A stretch of 64,000 nt of DNA from JAOUEA01 sp963762075 (lineage in GTDB: Bacteria; Actinomycetota; UBA4738; HRBIN12). Below, piece after piece: positions 63,496 through 64,000 of this stretch (positions are counted from its first letter, which is position 1; the number at the start of each line of letters is the position of its first letter). The notes below the pieces were generated by a model. That model made no database searches, had not been told where the DNA came from, and saw only the letters and a program-made list of their open reading frames with translations. The position numbers were made by a program, and so were the translations under genes. Where the stretch lies: NCBI GenBank assembly GCA_963762075.1, contig CAVXJC010000008.1, positions 62,001-126,000 of the forward strand, read 5' to 3'.

Positions 63496-64000
63496 GGCCG
63501 ACGTCGACGGAGCGCGCCGCGAACTCGAAGCCGCGCTCGGCCCCGGCCCGGTGCTCGCGGACCCCCTCGCGCGTCGCCTCTATGCCCGCGACGCGTCGAT
63601 GGTCGAGGGGGGATGCGCGCTCGTCGTGCTGCCGACCACCACCGAGCAGGTCCAGGCGTGCGTGCGCATCGCCGCGGCGCACGGCCTTCCGATCGTTCCT
63701 CGGGGAAGCGGCACCGGGCTCGCCGGTGGCGCGACCCCGATGGGCGACGCGCTCGTCGTGGTGACCGCGCGCATGACCCGCATCGTCGAGGTGCGGCCCG
63801 AGGACCGCCTCGCGTGGGTGGAGCCCGGCGTGCCCAACCTCGATCTCGCGAACCACCTGCGTGCGAGCGGGTTCACGTTCGCGCCCGATCCGTCGAGCCA
63901 GCAGACGTCCTCGATCGGCGGCAACGTGAGCACGAACGCGGGGGGCCCGCATTGCCTCGCCTACGGCGTCACGAGCGCACACGTGCTCGCGCTCGACGTG
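63494..64000 (+). CDS. FAD-binding oxidase, GlcD/D-lactate dehydrogenase type (cut by window edge)
   Basis: The first 169 residues of an FAD_binding_4 oxidoreductase are visible from ATG 63494. YARDASMVEGGCALVVLPTT, AHGLPIVPRGSGTGLAGGAT and FAPDPSSQQTSSIGGNVSTN are the FAD pyrophosphate and isoalloxazine loops of glycolate oxidase GlcD and D-2-hydroxyacid dehydrogenases. The frame is open at 64000 and the C-terminal half is missing. It oxidises a 2-hydroxyacid such as glycolate or D-lactate. Confidence 0.9.
   Translation, partial: MADVDGARRELEAALGPGPVLADPLARRLYARDASMVEGGCALVVLPTTTEQVQACVRIAAAHGLPIVPRGSGTGLAGGATPMGDALVVVTARMTRIVEVRPEDRLAWVEPGVPNLDLANHLRASGFTFAPDPSSQQTSSIGGNVSTNAGGPHCLAYGVTSAHVLALDV

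Overview
The window is a very GC-rich, densely coded stretch with short gaps and many ATGA/GTGA start-stop overlaps. It looks like the chromosome of an uncultivated or poorly characterised actinobacterium (Actinomycetota). The evidence is gene order and gene content: metG-tatD-G5/DUF348 cell-wall protein-ksgA-ispE, glmU-prs and rplY-pth, mfd near mazG, an actinobacterial-type PMT mannosyltransferase divergent from rsmI, SigE-type ECF sigma factor, acyl-CoA carboxylase beta and epsilon subunits, DUF3052 and DUF5317. I cannot name the class with confidence. No phage, IS element, CRISPR array or rRNA was seen; one tRNA (Gln-UUG) is present.

Layout. 1-7.2 kb: the end of a GNAT acetyltransferase, then a four-gene DNA-end-processing operon (nurA-herA-sbcD-sbcC). 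7.4-10.9 kb: a large membrane-anchored coiled-coil protein ending in a degenerate histidine-kinase module. 10.4-20 kb: acyl-CoA metabolism (acetyl-CoA acetyltransferase, methylmalonyl/ethylmalonyl-CoA epimerase, crotonyl-CoA carboxylase/reductase, propionyl-CoA carboxylase beta and epsilon), which together suggest the ethylmalonyl-CoA route, with an FtsH-like protease, an Fe-S nuclease, a DUF2087 regulator and a secreted lysozyme-like protein interspersed. 20-26.2 kb: the coupled minus-strand operon mfd-PpiC lipoprotein-mazG-dehydratase. 26.3-29.4 kb: a signalling unit of two tiny related membrane proteins, DUF5317 and a GGDEF-EAL protein. 29.6-35.4 kb: pth, rplY, an ECF sigma factor with its membrane partner, prs and glmU. 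35.6-40.1 kb: an apparent signalling operon of a PAP2-kinase fusion, a membrane adenylate cyclase and an osmoprotectant-type binding lipoprotein. 40.3-42.1 kb: a small monooxygenase, a phosphotransferase and tRNA-Gln. 42.1-47.8 kb: ispE, ksgA, G5/DPBB protein, tatD and metG, with a SOS-box-like palindrome and a near-perfect parS site. 48-64 kb: mixed housekeeping and catabolic genes (rsmI, PMT, CocE hydrolase, YbaK, CPBP protease, FAD oxidase, pirin, MFS exporter, two PfkB kinases, macro domain, rhodanese, flavin oxidase, GlcD start).

Sequence quality matters here. Many clearly homologous proteins continue only after a change of frame, densely in 3.5-7.1 kb and 11.4-15.8 kb and singly near 39.57, 55.0 and 58.68 kb. 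Essential genes are affected as often as others and the protein signal is conserved on both sides of each break, so I read most of these as base-call indels, not pseudogenes. I give one span per gene and name the breaks. All functional calls rest on motif and domain recognition by eye; nothing was searched against a database.
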